Source: JACMJL01 sp963791805 (GTDB taxonomy: Bacteria; Bacillota; Clostridia; Clostridiales; Clostridiaceae). From it: a DNA stretch of 64,000 nt. Each line of letters opens with the position of its first letter. The first letter of the stretch is position 1. The stretch lies in NCBI GenBank assembly GCA_963791805.1, contig CAWBTU010000004.1, positions 186,001-250,000 on the forward strand. The letters run 5' to 3'. The notes below the pieces were generated by a model, which was not told where the DNA came from, did no database searches, and saw nothing but the letters and a program-made list of their open reading frames with translations. A program made the position numbers and the translations under genes. Positions 42,146-50,887 of the stretch are shown here, in pieces.

Positions 42146-43264
42146 ATGGAACATAAAAAACTAGGATTTGGATTTATGCGTTTACCTATAATGAATCAAG
42201 ATGACCCAACAAGCATTGATTCTGATATTTTAAATAAAATGGTTGACACTTTTTTAGAAAGAGGATTTACCTATTTTGATACAGCATATATGTATCATGC
42301 TTTTAAAAGTGAAATTGCACTCCGAGAAGCTTTAGTAAAGCGTCATGACAGAAATAGCTTTACTGTGGCTTCAAAAATGCCTACTATGTTTTTGAAAACC
42401 AAAGAGGATCATGAAAGGATTTTTAACGAACAGTTGGAGAAATGTGGTGTTGAGTATTTTGATTATTATCTTCTTCACAACCTTGGCGTCTCTCATTATG
42501 AAATAGCTAAAGAACTCGATAGCTTTTCATTTATTCAAAAGAAAAAAGAAGAAGGCAAAATAAGAAACATAGGTTTTTCTTATCATGATAATGCAAGTCT
42601 TCTGGATGAAATATTAACAGCACATCCAGAAGTAGATTTTGTACAGTTGCAACTGAACTATTTAGATTGGGACAATGAAAGCATTCAGTCAAGAAAATGT
42701 TATGAAGTTTCTACAAAACATAAAAAACCAGTTATTGTCATGGAGCCCATTAAAGGTGGTGCACTTGCAAAGGTTCCTGCCAAAGTAGAAGAATTACTTA
42801 ACTGCTATCATGCTGATATGTCTGTACCAAGCTGGGCAATTAGATTTGCAGCAAGTCCTGAAAATGTAATGATAGTACTAAGCGGTATGTCAAATATGGA
42901 ACAGTTACTTGATAATACAAGCTATATGCAGAATTTTAAGCCACTTATACCGGAAGAGTATAATATAATTAATAATGCCGTAAAAATAATAAATGAATCT
43001 ATTGCAGTCCCATGTACAGCATGTAGATATTGTGTGGATGACTGTCCGAAAAACATAACGATACCGAATTATTTTGCATTATATAATGCTGAAAAACAAG
43101 CGTTAAAGCAACTGTTTTCAATACAAAGTGTATATTATGGAAATCTCACAAAAAAATATGGAAAGGCATCAGATTGCATTGGATGCAAAAAGTGTGAAAG
43201 AAGCTGCCCACAGCATATTGAAATTACAAAATTTTTAAAGGAAGTTGCAAGCACCTTTGAATAA
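42146..43264 (+). CDS. Aldo/keto reductase with C-terminal 4Fe-4S domain
   Basis: A 372-residue protein. The AKR barrel (about 1-270) has the catalytic Asp-Tyr-Lys-His set in YFDTAYMYH, ASKMP and LLHNLG; the C-terminal part has two ferredoxin-type clusters (CTACRYCVDDCPK and C344/C347/C350/C354 in CIGCKKCERSCPQ). This fusion is frequent in anaerobes and probably couples ferredoxin electrons to reduction of an aldehyde or related substrate. It is the first gene behind a MerR-type promoter and is cotranscribed with the regulator, which suggests induction by an electrophile or stress compound. Confidence 0.9.
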   Translation: MEHKKLGFGFMRLPIMNQDDPTSIDSDILNKMVDTFLERGFTYFDTAYMYHAFKSEIALREALVKRHDRNSFTVASKMPTMFLKTKEDHERIFNEQLEKCGVEYFDYYLLHNLGVSHYEIAKELDSFSFIQKKKEEGKIRNIGFSYHDNASLLDEILTAHPEVDFVQLQLNYLDWDNESIQSRKCYEVSTKHKKPVIVMEPIKGGALAKVPAKVEELLNCYHADMSVPSWAIRFAASPENVMIVLSGMSNMEQLLDNTSYMQNFKPLIPEEYNIINNAVKIINESIAVPCTACRYCVDDCPKNITIPNYFALYNAEKQALKQLFSIQSVYYGNLTKKYGKASDCIGCKKCERSCPQHIEITKFLKEVASTFE

Positions 43265-43294
43265 TTACTAATAAAAGATTGGAGGGAATCAAAA

Positions 43295-43690
43295 TTGACT
43301 ATTACAGAAGTAAGTGTAAAATTTGATCTTTCACAGGATACGCTCCGCTATTATGAACGAATAGGTCTGCTTCCTAGTGTAACTAGAAATAAAAGTGGAA
43401 TAAGGAATTATTCAGAAGAAGACTGCAGGTGGGTTGAATTTATTAAATGTATGAGAAATGCAGGTCTCCCTATTGAAGTATTGATTGAATATGTTGCACT
43501 ATTTCAAAAGGGTGATGAAACCATTGGAGCTAGAAAAGATCTATTAACTGAGCAACGTAAGATACTAATGGAAAAAATTGAAGATATGAAGCAAACACTA
43601 GAACGATTGGATTACAAAATTGAAATTTATGAGCAGTCCGTAGTCTTAAAAGAAAAAAATCTAAAAAAGGAAAGTGAAACTATGTCCTAA
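43295..43690 (+). CDS. MerR-family transcriptional regulator
   Basis: A 131-residue regulator. The N-terminal winged helix is standard (ITEVSVKFDLSQDTLRYYERIGLLPSVTRN), followed by the dimerisation coiled coil (about 80-118). It has no Cys cluster for metal sensing, so it is more like the AdhR/YfmP group responding to aldehydes or drugs. It begins at TTG with GGAGGG 9 bases upstream, 30 bases after the aldo/keto reductase gene, and should act on the 19-bp-spacer promoter in front of that gene. Confidence 0.92.
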   Translation: MTITEVSVKFDLSQDTLRYYERIGLLPSVTRNKSGIRNYSEEDCRWVEFIKCMRNAGLPIEVLIEYVALFQKGDETIGARKDLLTEQRKILMEKIEDMKQTLERLDYKIEIYEQSVVLKEKNLKKESETMS

Positions 43691-43793
43691 ATCAACTTTT
43701 TAGATGCTTTAGCTATTTACAGCGCTCATAGATTTCGGCAAAAAAGGCGTCATTAATTGGTTCAATAAAATTAGTATAATTTCATAACAATAG

Positions 43794-43845
43794 AAATTCT
43801 CCAACTTTTATAAGCAGTAACCACCTTGTAAAATTGGAGAATTTT
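43794..43845. terminator. Terminator between convergent merR and dus genes
   Basis: AAATTCTCCAACTTTTA and TAAAATTGGAGAATTT form a long stem with TTTTT on the plus strand. It touches the dus stop codon and probably serves both directions. Confidence 0.85.
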
Positions 43846-44804
43846 TAACAGTCTCTGTTGCTCAAATTAAATATAACCTCTTGTTCTCTAAACAAGCTTG
43901 AAACAGCTTCCTCGTAATCATATAATCTTTCTGATTTCCTGATTTTTTTCGCATATTTTTCATTATTAGAAAACGCTTGAATCATATAAAACCATAATTC
44001 TTTCATTTTAAACAAGATATTCCTATCTCCAAAAAGTATCTCTTTATAATCTTCATATATTTTATCATGAAATTCTTTTAGTAATTCTTTTTCCAGTTTA
44101 ATATTAGTTTTAATATTACCTATCATTCCTGGGTTAGCTAATAATCCCCTTCCAAGCATTAATGTGTCTACGCTAGGAAAATCTGTGCAAAACTTCATGT
44201 AATCATCTATTGTGAAAATATCACCATTATAACAAACAGGGTTTTTACTTAAAATCAAAGCCTGTTCAAAAATCTTCAGATTGGGTTTGTTTTTATAAAA
44301 ATCCTTTTGAATCCTTGGATGAATAATAAGCTCTTCTATAGGGTATTTATTAAATATTTTGATTAAATTATAAAATTCCTCAGGCTCAACTTTCCCTATT
44401 CTGGTTTTTACCGAGATTTTTGTTGTAGCCTCAGAAAAAATTTCTTCTAAAAATGCATCAAGTTCTTCTGTTTTTGAAAGAAATCCAGCTCCCTTATTTT
44501 TTGAAACTACAGTTCCAGAAGGACATCCCAAATTTAAATTTATTTCATTATATCCCAAAAGTTCTATTTTCTTTGAAGTATGAATAAAATCTTTTGCATT
44601 ATTAGTTAATAGTTGTGGAATCAAAACTATCCCTTTGTTATTTTCAGGCAAAAGATCATTTAATTCTCGAGCTTTAAAACTTTCTCCTTGATTTGCAACA
44701 ATAAAAGGTGCAAAATATTTGTCAATATTATTGAAAAAAGCATTGTGGGCATTTCGATAAATATAGCCCGTTAAACCCTCCATAGGTGCGAAATAAAAAT
44801 TCAT
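43845..44804 (-). CDS. dus: tRNA-dihydrouridine synthase
   Basis: A 319-residue FMN-dependent enzyme that reduces uridines in the tRNA D-loop. The N-terminus YFAPMEGLTGYIYRNA binds FMN, and the catalytic Cys is in NLGCPSGTVVSKNKGAG; further FMN contacts are VKTRIGK, IHPRIQKDFYK and NGDIFT. It is of the short clostridial kind, somewhat divergent from DusB, so I do not give a paralogue letter. Monocistronic, with AAGGAG before the ATG. Confidence 0.92.
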   Translation of the reverse strand: MNFYFAPMEGLTGYIYRNAHNAFFNNIDKYFAPFIVANQGESFKARELNDLLPENNKGIVLIPQLLTNNAKDFIHTSKKIELLGYNEINLNLGCPSGTVVSKNKGAGFLSKTEELDAFLEEIFSEATTKISVKTRIGKVEPEEFYNLIKIFNKYPIEELIIHPRIQKDFYKNKPNLKIFEQALILSKNPVCYNGDIFTIDDYMKFCTDFPSVDTLMLGRGLLANPGMIGNIKTNIKLEKELLKEFHDKIYEDYKEILFGDRNILFKMKELWFYMIQAFSNNEKYAKKIRKSERLYDYEEAVSSLFREQEVIFNLSNRDC

Positions 44805-44877
44805 ATATTTAATAGCTCCTTCTATGCATCAATTTACTTTTCAAAGTACTTTAATTCATCTATTTATAGATGAAAAT

Positions 44878-44906
44878 GAGCCAATATCATAAAATCATAT
44901 TGGCTC
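44878..44906 (-). terminator. Hairpin after the zinc alcohol dehydrogenase gene
   Basis: GAGCCAATAT and ATATTGGCTC pair perfectly; the T-run that follows on the minus strand (ATTTTCAT) is weak. Confidence 0.6.
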
Positions 44907-44967
44907 AATCTTTATATCCATTTTTAATACTATATTTTGCTGTAATAGAATGTACGGAACTTTACAG

Positions 44968-46032
44968 TTAAATTACGCATTCTTCGTATGGTGTTATAAC
45001 CCATTTAATACATCCATCTTGTTTATTACCGAACACTTCATAGCCTTTTTCAATATCATTGAGTGGTGCTTTGTGTGTAAGTATAAAACTTGTATCTATG
45101 GTTCCATCTTGGATTAATTTAGCAATTTCTTCAAGACCTTCTGCTTTCTGTATTCCCATTCGAAGCTGAGCGTTTTTGTATATAAGTTTATGCATAGGCA
45201 ATTGAATTGGTCCATTAAATACTGCAACGGTTGAGATAATACCTTCATAACCAACAATCTTTGAAGCTACATCAATAGTTGCTTGTACCCCTGCTGTATC
45301 TAGAACTTTTTTAGCTCCTCTTCCTTTTGTATATTCCATTACTTTTTTAATAAGCTCTTCATCTCTTGCATTAACTGTGAAATCAGCTACACCCTCATCA
45401 AGAGCTTTTTTTAAGTTTTCATCTTCTAAAGTAATTGCTATTACATTAGCTTTAAACATTTTTTTAAGAAGTAAACAGATACTGAAACCTACAGGACCCA
45501 GTCCCATAACTGCTACTGTTTCTCCTTCCTTAACTTCTGCATTTTTAATTCCAAAATAAGCTGTTGCCAGCATATCTCCAAGTAGCAATATATCTTCATC
45601 TTTCAAGCTATCTGGAATTGGCATCAAACAACTTTTAGCATTAGGAATACGAATATATTCTGCCTGACAACCTGCTGTATTTATTCCAAAGCCTCCACCA
45701 TTGCTGCAATAAGCAATTTTTCCTGCCTTACACATTGGACATTCTCCGCAGTATGATAGCGGTGCAACATGCACACGATCTCCAGGTTTAAAACCTTTTA
45801 CATCGCTTCCAACTTCAACTAACTCTGCACAAAATTCATGTCCTAGGACAAGTGGCGCCTTTATGTATGAATAATCATGTTGTGTAATATGAATATCACT
45901 TGTACATATTGTAGATAATGTAACCTTAGCTATTACATCTGTAGACTTCTCTAAGCGTGGTACAGGAACATCCTTTAACTTAATTTGTTTTGGTCCCTCG
46001 TATACCAATGCTTTCATTGTTTCTTTTATCAA
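44968..46032 (-). CDS. Zinc-dependent alcohol dehydrogenase (MDR family)
   Basis: About 354 residues. The catalytic zinc ligands are in STICTSDIH (Cys) and VLGHEF (His-Glu); the structural zinc lobe is partly kept (SYCGECPMCKAGKIAYC). The cofactor-binding Rossmann motif is GLGPVGF. The CTSDIH wording recalls clostridial secondary-alcohol dehydrogenases, but the rest is closer to sorbitol/threonine dehydrogenase-type MDR enzymes, so the substrate is open. I chose TTG at 46032, with AAAGGAG 8 bases upstream; GTG at 46041 is too close to that site. Confidence 0.85.
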   Translation of the reverse strand: MIKETMKALVYEGPKQIKLKDVPVPRLEKSTDVIAKVTLSTICTSDIHITQHDYSYIKAPLVLGHEFCAELVEVGSDVKGFKPGDRVHVAPLSYCGECPMCKAGKIAYCSNGGGFGINTAGCQAEYIRIPNAKSCLMPIPDSLKDEDILLLGDMLATAYFGIKNAEVKEGETVAVMGLGPVGFSICLLLKKMFKANVIAITLEDENLKKALDEGVADFTVNARDEELIKKVMEYTKGRGAKKVLDTAGVQATIDVASKIVGYEGIISTVAVFNGPIQLPMHKLIYKNAQLRMGIQKAEGLEEIAKLIQDGTIDTSFILTHKAPLNDIEKGYEVFGNKQDGCIKWVITPYEECVI

Positions 46033-46041
46033 AATAGTCAC

Positions 46042-46372
46042 TCCTTTTATCTTTCTTTAGTTTATAATTTAATGCCGAACTACCAATATAAAATTTTATA
46101 AGATAGGCACTAATTTCTCCTAATAATGAAAAAAAGTTTTTTCAAAAACTACTGTTCTAATAATTATTGCTATATTTATCATGTTCAATGTAATATTACT
46201 TAATTTTACTAAGCATGTCAATAAATTTACATTAAATTAACATTTCAACAAAATTATTTGTTTTTTACTTTCGTAGTATACTTATTCCTTTCTTAACATC
46301 ATTAGAAGCAATAGTCATACTGCAGATTAAAATCACTGTTTAACAAGGAAATAGTATGCCTTATTAATAAAA
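46042..46372. other. AT-rich intergenic region without a gene
   Basis: Between the alcohol dehydrogenase start and the terminator of the redox operon I see no coding frame or structured RNA. It should contain the dehydrogenase promoter. Confidence 0.4.
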
Positions 46373-46411
46373 ATAGGATCTTCTTCTAAATTTCTTTTAG
46401 AAAAAAATCCT
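46373..46411 (-). terminator. Terminator of the flavoprotein/ferredoxin reductase operon
   Basis: On the minus strand ATAGGAT, inner TTCTAAA and their complements form a nested stem, followed by TTTTTATT. Confidence 0.75.
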
Positions 46412-46437
46412 ATAAATCATCTACAATATTTATTTAA

Positions 46438-47607
46438 CTAAAATAAAATTTCTAAATCACTTATGGGGAATGATTTGCAAGAATGGATGTATCCAAATTT
46501 TTCATCTGCCAGTCTAAGTAGCACTCCTCGAGGTTGAAAAACTTTGCCAGAAACTAGTTTTACGCGGCATAAACTACATTCGCCAGATCGACAGCATACA
46601 TTAACTCTAACACCAGAGCGTTCTAAAGCAGTCAAAATTGACTCACTAGATTTAGCATCAACAATCTTGTCTTTTCCAACTTTTATTTTGAATACTTCTT
46701 CTCCTGTTAATTCTTTTGGCCATCCAGGTTCGTTTTGAATGTCTTGTCTAGAACCAAACATTTCACGTCGAATCATTCTAGGTGGAATGTTCAATTTATT
46801 CAATTCACTGATACAAAAGTCGTACATTTTCTGTGGGCCACAAATGTAGAAGGTATGATCCTTTAATTCTCCTACTACTTCTTGAATACATTTTGCATCA
46901 ATAAATCCTGTACGTCCTTTATAATCTGAGTTTCCCTCATCTGATACAACCAGGGTATAAGTGAAATTCTTATGTATAGCTGCCATATCCATTAATGTTT
47001 CGTGAAAAAGAGCTCCTTCTACATTTCTACTTCCATAGATTAAATGTATTTCTCTATCTAGCCCTGTATCTAAAATTTCACGAGTCATACTTAAGAAGGG
47101 TGTAATACCACTTCCTCCTGCAAGAAAAACTTGTTTTTTTGAATGAAATACTGGATTATAGTGAAAGCACCCTGCAGGTCCATTACCCTCAAACACATCT
47201 CCAACTTGAACTTTGTTCAAAAAGTAATCTGAAACAAATCCATTAGGAATTCTTGCTACAGTTATTTCATAATAAGATCTTTGCTTTGGAGAAGATGAAA
47301 TACTATATGGACGGCTAGTTCTTACTCCATCAATTTCAGTAAATACATTCACATACTGCCCTGCCTCAAATGGTGGAAAATATCCATTTGTTGATACAAA
47401 TCTAATAGTTTTTGCATCCTTGGTTACTTCATGTATTTCAGAAACTTTAAGTTCCAGTTTTTTAGGATGTAAATCCTTCATAATCTCACTACTTCTATTT
47501 CTCTCTAAAATATAATCTTTACCATTTTTTCTGCTGATTTCAATGTCCAATAAGGTTTCTGTTCCATGCTCCATTTGTCCTATAATGATTTCTTTTATGT
47601 CTTTCAT
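46438..47607 (-). CDS. Ferredoxin-NAD(P) reductase with C-terminal 2Fe-2S domain
   Basis: A 389-residue electron-transfer protein. After a short N-terminal lead (about 50 residues), the FAD domain has RPYSIS; the NAD(P) domain has LAGGSGITPFLSM and ICGPQKMYD; the C-terminal plant-type ferredoxin has CX4CX2CX29C at C339, C344, C347 and C377. The order FAD-NAD-ferredoxin is that of hydroxylase reductases and the HCP reductase Hcr. Its start overlaps the stop of the CrtI-like gene by one base, so it very probably supplies electrons to that flavoprotein or its pathway. Confidence 0.88.
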   Translation of the reverse strand: MKDIKEIIIGQMEHGTETLLDIEISRKNGKDYILERNRSSEIMKDLHPKKLELKVSEIHEVTKDAKTIRFVSTNGYFPPFEAGQYVNVFTEIDGVRTSRPYSISSSPKQRSYYEITVARIPNGFVSDYFLNKVQVGDVFEGNGPAGCFHYNPVFHSKKQVFLAGGSGITPFLSMTREILDTGLDREIHLIYGSRNVEGALFHETLMDMAAIHKNFTYTLVVSDEGNSDYKGRTGFIDAKCIQEVVGELKDHTFYICGPQKMYDFCISELNKLNIPPRMIRREMFGSRQDIQNEPGWPKELTGEEVFKIKVGKDKIVDAKSSESILTALERSGVRVNVCCRSGECSLCRVKLVSGKVFQPRGVLLRLADEKFGYIHSCKSFPISDLEILF

Positions 47608-49139
47608 TATTTCACCTCCTCAAGAAGCCCGCTCGCTACTGTATTACCATACATATAATTAGGACCAAAGCCACAAATATTAACCCATCCACTTGCAAAT
47701 ACCAGGTTTTCAATATGATTATCCCTTGGGAAAAAGAACACGGAAGATTTCAAATCCTGTTCAAATCCGTAAATAGCACCACCAGGATGATTTAAATATC
47801 TCATATGTGTAAGTGGAGTAGCAACTTCTATCTCTTCAATATGTGATCTAATACCAGGAAATCTTTTTTCTAATCTTTCTATAATAATATCTGCTGCTTT
47901 GTATTTTGTTTCATAGTATTTCTCTGAAGATAATTCAATCCAAGGTTCACCATACTTTAAACAACCAGCAGTAATAATACTAGTTCCTGGAGGTGAAACT
48001 GTTGGATCATCTACTGTATAGCAAGTTGCAATAATAGGATCAATTTCAGGCAATAATTTATGTGACGATTTAAAAGATTCATTAGCATTAGTATTTTCAT
48101 ATATAAGATTAAAAGAATCTGTAAATCCTATATCTTTTGGCTCACAATCTAGACCCATAAAGCAAGTAAGGGCTGAAATACCTACAGTATAACTTTTTAA
48201 GTACTCTTTAGCTGATTCTGGTATTTCTTCTGGATCAAGGAGATTGAAATATGTGTGCACTGGTGAAATATTTGAAATGATCTTTTCGCATCTATACTCT
48301 ACCCCATTATCATCTACTACACCCACAGCTTTTCCCTGTTTAGTTAAAATCTTATTAGCTCCACAATTGTATTTTATTTCCCCACCATTTTTAACAATAG
48401 TGTCTGCTAAAGCCTGAGAAATAACTTGAGAACCTCCTTTTAAATAATAAGGTTTGTCCTCAATATAAATATAAGTGCATCTTGCTAAGATAGAAAAAGG
48501 GAATCTTTCTGGAGGCATTCCCATGAAACACCAATATGCATTTAAACATAGCTGTAGCTCATTGCTTTTAAAGAATTCATCTAGTACCTCTTGTGTGCTT
48601 TTCAAACCGTACTTAGCCAATATAGGAAATTTCTTTTTAAAAAATAACTGAGTCATTATCTTTTTTCCTGATGAAGGTGGCTCCTTCGAACCTTGGCTTG
48701 CATCCATAAAGGCTTGAGTTTGCTGACTAAAATCATAAACTAATTGAAAATAGTTCAAAATTGCTTCCTTTTCCCCTGGAAATTTTTCTATTAAAGCAAT
48801 CTCGGCTTTTTTTCTATCAGCGGGAAGTGCAAGTGAAAACCCACCCGGAAGATTCACTTTATATAGTGATTCTATTGGAATCCAATCAATTTTATTTTCA
48901 ATTGCATATTCCTGAAATAGTTTTCTTAATGGACCTGGTTTTTCCTTAGTTCCCATTGAACTTAATTGATGCAGTGCCACTTCAAACTCAAATCTTCCTC
49001 TGCGAAAACTTGTGCCACAGCCTCCTGGAATATTGTGTTTTTCTAAAACTAGAACCTTTTTCCCCTTGATTGCTAGCGTTGCAGCAGAAGATAGACCTCC
49101 ATTTCCTGCACCGATAATTATGAAATCATAGTTTGTCAT
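47607..49139 (-). CDS. CrtI/phytoene desaturase-like FAD oxidoreductase
   Basis: About 510 residues. The N-terminal FAD-binding motif IIIGAGNGGLSSAATLA is followed by EKHNIPGGCGTSF, and the C-terminus has the second FAD block (GWVNICGFGPNYMYGNTVASG). It belongs to the CrtI/CrtH/retinol saturase group, which reduces or desaturates polyenes. No phytoene synthase or other carotenoid gene is nearby, so the substrate is unknown. ATG at 49139 has AGGAG 8 bases upstream. It is the middle gene of a TetR-flanked operon with a membrane protein and a ferredoxin reductase. Confidence 0.82.
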   Translation of the reverse strand: MTNYDFIIIGAGNGGLSSAATLAIKGKKVLVLEKHNIPGGCGTSFRRGRFEFEVALHQLSSMGTKEKPGPLRKLFQEYAIENKIDWIPIESLYKVNLPGGFSLALPADRKKAEIALIEKFPGEKEAILNYFQLVYDFSQQTQAFMDASQGSKEPPSSGKKIMTQLFFKKKFPILAKYGLKSTQEVLDEFFKSNELQLCLNAYWCFMGMPPERFPFSILARCTYIYIEDKPYYLKGGSQVISQALADTIVKNGGEIKYNCGANKILTKQGKAVGVVDDNGVEYRCEKIISNISPVHTYFNLLDPEEIPESAKEYLKSYTVGISALTCFMGLDCEPKDIGFTDSFNLIYENTNANESFKSSHKLLPEIDPIIATCYTVDDPTVSPPGTSIITAGCLKYGEPWIELSSEKYYETKYKAADIIIERLEKRFPGIRSHIEEIEVATPLTHMRYLNHPGGAIYGFEQDLKSSVFFFPRDNHIENLVFASGWVNICGFGPNYMYGNTVASGLLEEVK

Positions 49140-49162
49140 AAATATCACTCCTACATATTTAA

Positions 49163-49939
49163 TTAATATATAGCTAAAAGAACAGAAGTTCCTACTAGCA
49201 CTAGATTTACAATCATAAGTACAACTTGTCCTTGTTGAGTCTGTGTCTTGTCTACAAATTTAGCAAAACTATTGTTTACGAAGAATGTTTCTAACTTTTC
49301 TTTGTTTGAAATTTGTGTTATGCCTGCAACTGTAAGCGAATTTCCTCTTAATAGAAACCAAACTCCAGGATTCCACATAAGTAATGCTCCAATTATAGGC
49401 GCCCCTAGAACTCCAACATGTAATTTTGCTAAATTATGACCAAATTCATAAGTAACAAAAATCCAGTTCCACAAAGTATATGCTGCAATCCAAAATATAA
49501 TTCCTTTCATTGTCATTGTGTAGTAAGTTCCATTCCAATCACCTTGGATAAAAGGGATTGAAGCAACTAACGCAAACCCAGAAATTGCATTAAAATAATT
49601 TTTTTTCTTTAGTAAATCTGTTAATGTTGCCTCTAAAATATTAATACTGAAAAGTACTGCTACGATTATTGTACACGTACTCCCTGAAACAACATTCAGT
49701 ACTGTAATTACTACTAACAACCTCATCAATAATAAAGTAGATAACTTTAGTCTTTCAAAAAACACCATATTAAGTCTGGCAAGAATGATAATAGGGATAA
49801 TAATATTGATAGGAATGTTTGCTGCTAGTGGAAAGAACATAGTTAATAGTGCCATACCAGTAAAAAAAGCAGTAAGCAATATTAGTCCTTGATTTTGACC
49901 GATCCTTGAAGTCAATGAACTTTCTAGTTTTGTTTTCAT
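49163..49939 (-). CDS. Membrane protein of the CrtI-like operon
   Basis: A 258-residue protein with about seven hydrophobic segments and a short basic N-terminus. The segment AYTLWNWIFVTYEFGHNLAKLHVGVLGAP suggests a membrane enzyme or lipid-handling protein with a conserved His, but I do not recognise a named family. First gene of the operon, 23 bases before the CrtI-like gene, directly behind a palindrome that is probably the TetR operator. A role in the same pathway is inferred from the operon. Confidence 0.6.
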   Translation of the reverse strand: MKTKLESSLTSRIGQNQGLILLTAFFTGMALLTMFFPLAANIPINIIIPIIILARLNMVFFERLKLSTLLLMRLLVVITVLNVVSGSTCTIIVAVLFSINILEATLTDLLKKKNYFNAISGFALVASIPFIQGDWNGTYYTMTMKGIIFWIAAYTLWNWIFVTYEFGHNLAKLHVGVLGAPIIGALLMWNPGVWFLLRGNSLTVAGITQISNKEKLETFFVNNSFAKFVDKTQTQQGQVVLMIVNLVLVGTSVLLAIY

Positions 49940-49969
49940 TAAAATTCTCCTTTCATATCACAGAACTTA

Positions 49970-49980
49970 GTTCGTCGAAC
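49970..49980. promoter_or_regulatory. Palindrome between divergent redox operon and tetR
   Basis: GTTCG-T-CGAAC is a perfect 11-bp palindrome about 30 bases before the membrane-protein start. It is the best candidate operator for the divergent TetR regulator. Confidence 0.6.
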
Positions 49981-50086
49981 GTGATTCTATTTTCAAGATA
50001 TCATTTTGATATTCCTTTGTCAATTCTTGATTTTTACTTGATTTTATGATATAATTTTACAAATTATCTAGAGGGAATTAGGTATT

Positions 50087-50683
50087 ATGAAGAAATTAAC
50101 AGGACGTCAAAAACAAGCTATAGCAACTAAATTAAAAATTACGCAGGTTGCTATGGAACTTTTTAAAACACAAGGCTATTACTCCGTGAAAGTACAAGAT
50201 ATTTGCAATGCCGCAGAGGTTTCTGTTGGAGCATTTTATCATTATTTTAAATCAAAAGATGAAATATTTAATAATGGTTATATGCAAGTAGATATTTTGT
50301 TGCAAGAAAGAGTAGAAGCTATAGACAGCTTCATTAATACGAAAGATGAAATATTAGTTATCTTAGGAGAAGCTGGTGCACTTTTGCAAGAATTAAGCTG
50401 GAACTTTGTTGCTCAAGCATACAAACAATTAATGTCTGAGCAGACGAAATACACACTTCAATCAGACCGTTTTGTATTCCAACGAATTCAAAAGGCAATT
50501 GAAGTTGGTATTGAAAAAAATGAATTAGTAGCTTCCATAACCCCATCTGAACTTACAATTACACTTTTACGAATTTCAAGAGGAGTAATTTTTGATTGGT
50601 GCTTACACGAAGGTAATTATGATTTAAGAGAGAAAACTATGTCAGATGTAAATTTGATTTTGACTAATTATTTAAATCTATAA
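50087..50683 (+). CDS. TetR-family transcriptional regulator
   Basis: A 198-residue repressor. The N-terminal helix-turn-helix is typical (AMELFKTQGYYSVKVQDICNAAEVSVGAFYHYFKSKDEIF, about 22-61); the remaining helical domain (about 70-198) binds an unknown ligand. It is transcribed divergently from the membrane protein/CrtI-like/ferredoxin reductase operon, with a perfect palindrome between them, so it most likely represses that operon and itself. A strong terminator follows. Confidence 0.92.
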   Translation: MKKLTGRQKQAIATKLKITQVAMELFKTQGYYSVKVQDICNAAEVSVGAFYHYFKSKDEIFNNGYMQVDILLQERVEAIDSFINTKDEILVILGEAGALLQELSWNFVAQAYKQLMSEQTKYTLQSDRFVFQRIQKAIEVGIEKNELVASITPSELTITLLRISRGVIFDWCLHEGNYDLREKTMSDVNLILTNYLNL

Positions 50684-50705
50684 TTAAGTATAAATTTTGT
50701 TTTAC

Positions 50706-50733
50706 ATAGCCTGAGCAATCAGGCTATTTTTTT
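50706..50733 (+). terminator. Terminator of tetR
   Basis: ATAGCCTGA-GCAA-TCAGGCTAT followed by seven T. Confidence 0.92.
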
Positions 50734-50756
50734 ATTAACTTAAGCCAATGCTAAAG

Positions 50757-50793
50757 CAAAAAATCCCCCTACCCTAAGATAAGAAGATCAATA
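50757..50793 (-). repeat. Terminator-like repeat, copy 1
   Basis: On the minus strand TATTGATCTTCTTATC... ending GGATTTTTTG can fold as an intrinsic terminator. A near-identical 37-base copy is at 58356-58392. Both probably derive from the ends of related genes. Confidence 0.7.
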
Positions 50794-50800
50794 TCATATA

Positions 50801-50887
50801 TTACTTTGCTTTTTCGTCCTTATTCATGACTTGAAATTGATTATAAGCTTTTCCTATCTCTTCATTCTTTAATGCTAGTCTCTCCTT
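50801..50887 (-). pseudogene. C-terminal remnant of an Rpn/PDDEXK nuclease-type gene
   Basis: A coding-like frame of about 28 residues (KERLALKNEEIGKAYNQFQ then MNKDEKAK and stop) directly after the stop of the BNR-repeat gene, in another frame and with no usable start. The pattern of I-x-KAY-xx-hydrophobic followed by a K-DE-KA motif resembles the C-terminal part of Rpn-family recombination-promoting nucleases. The rest of the gene is gone. Identification rests on a short stretch. Confidence 0.45.
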
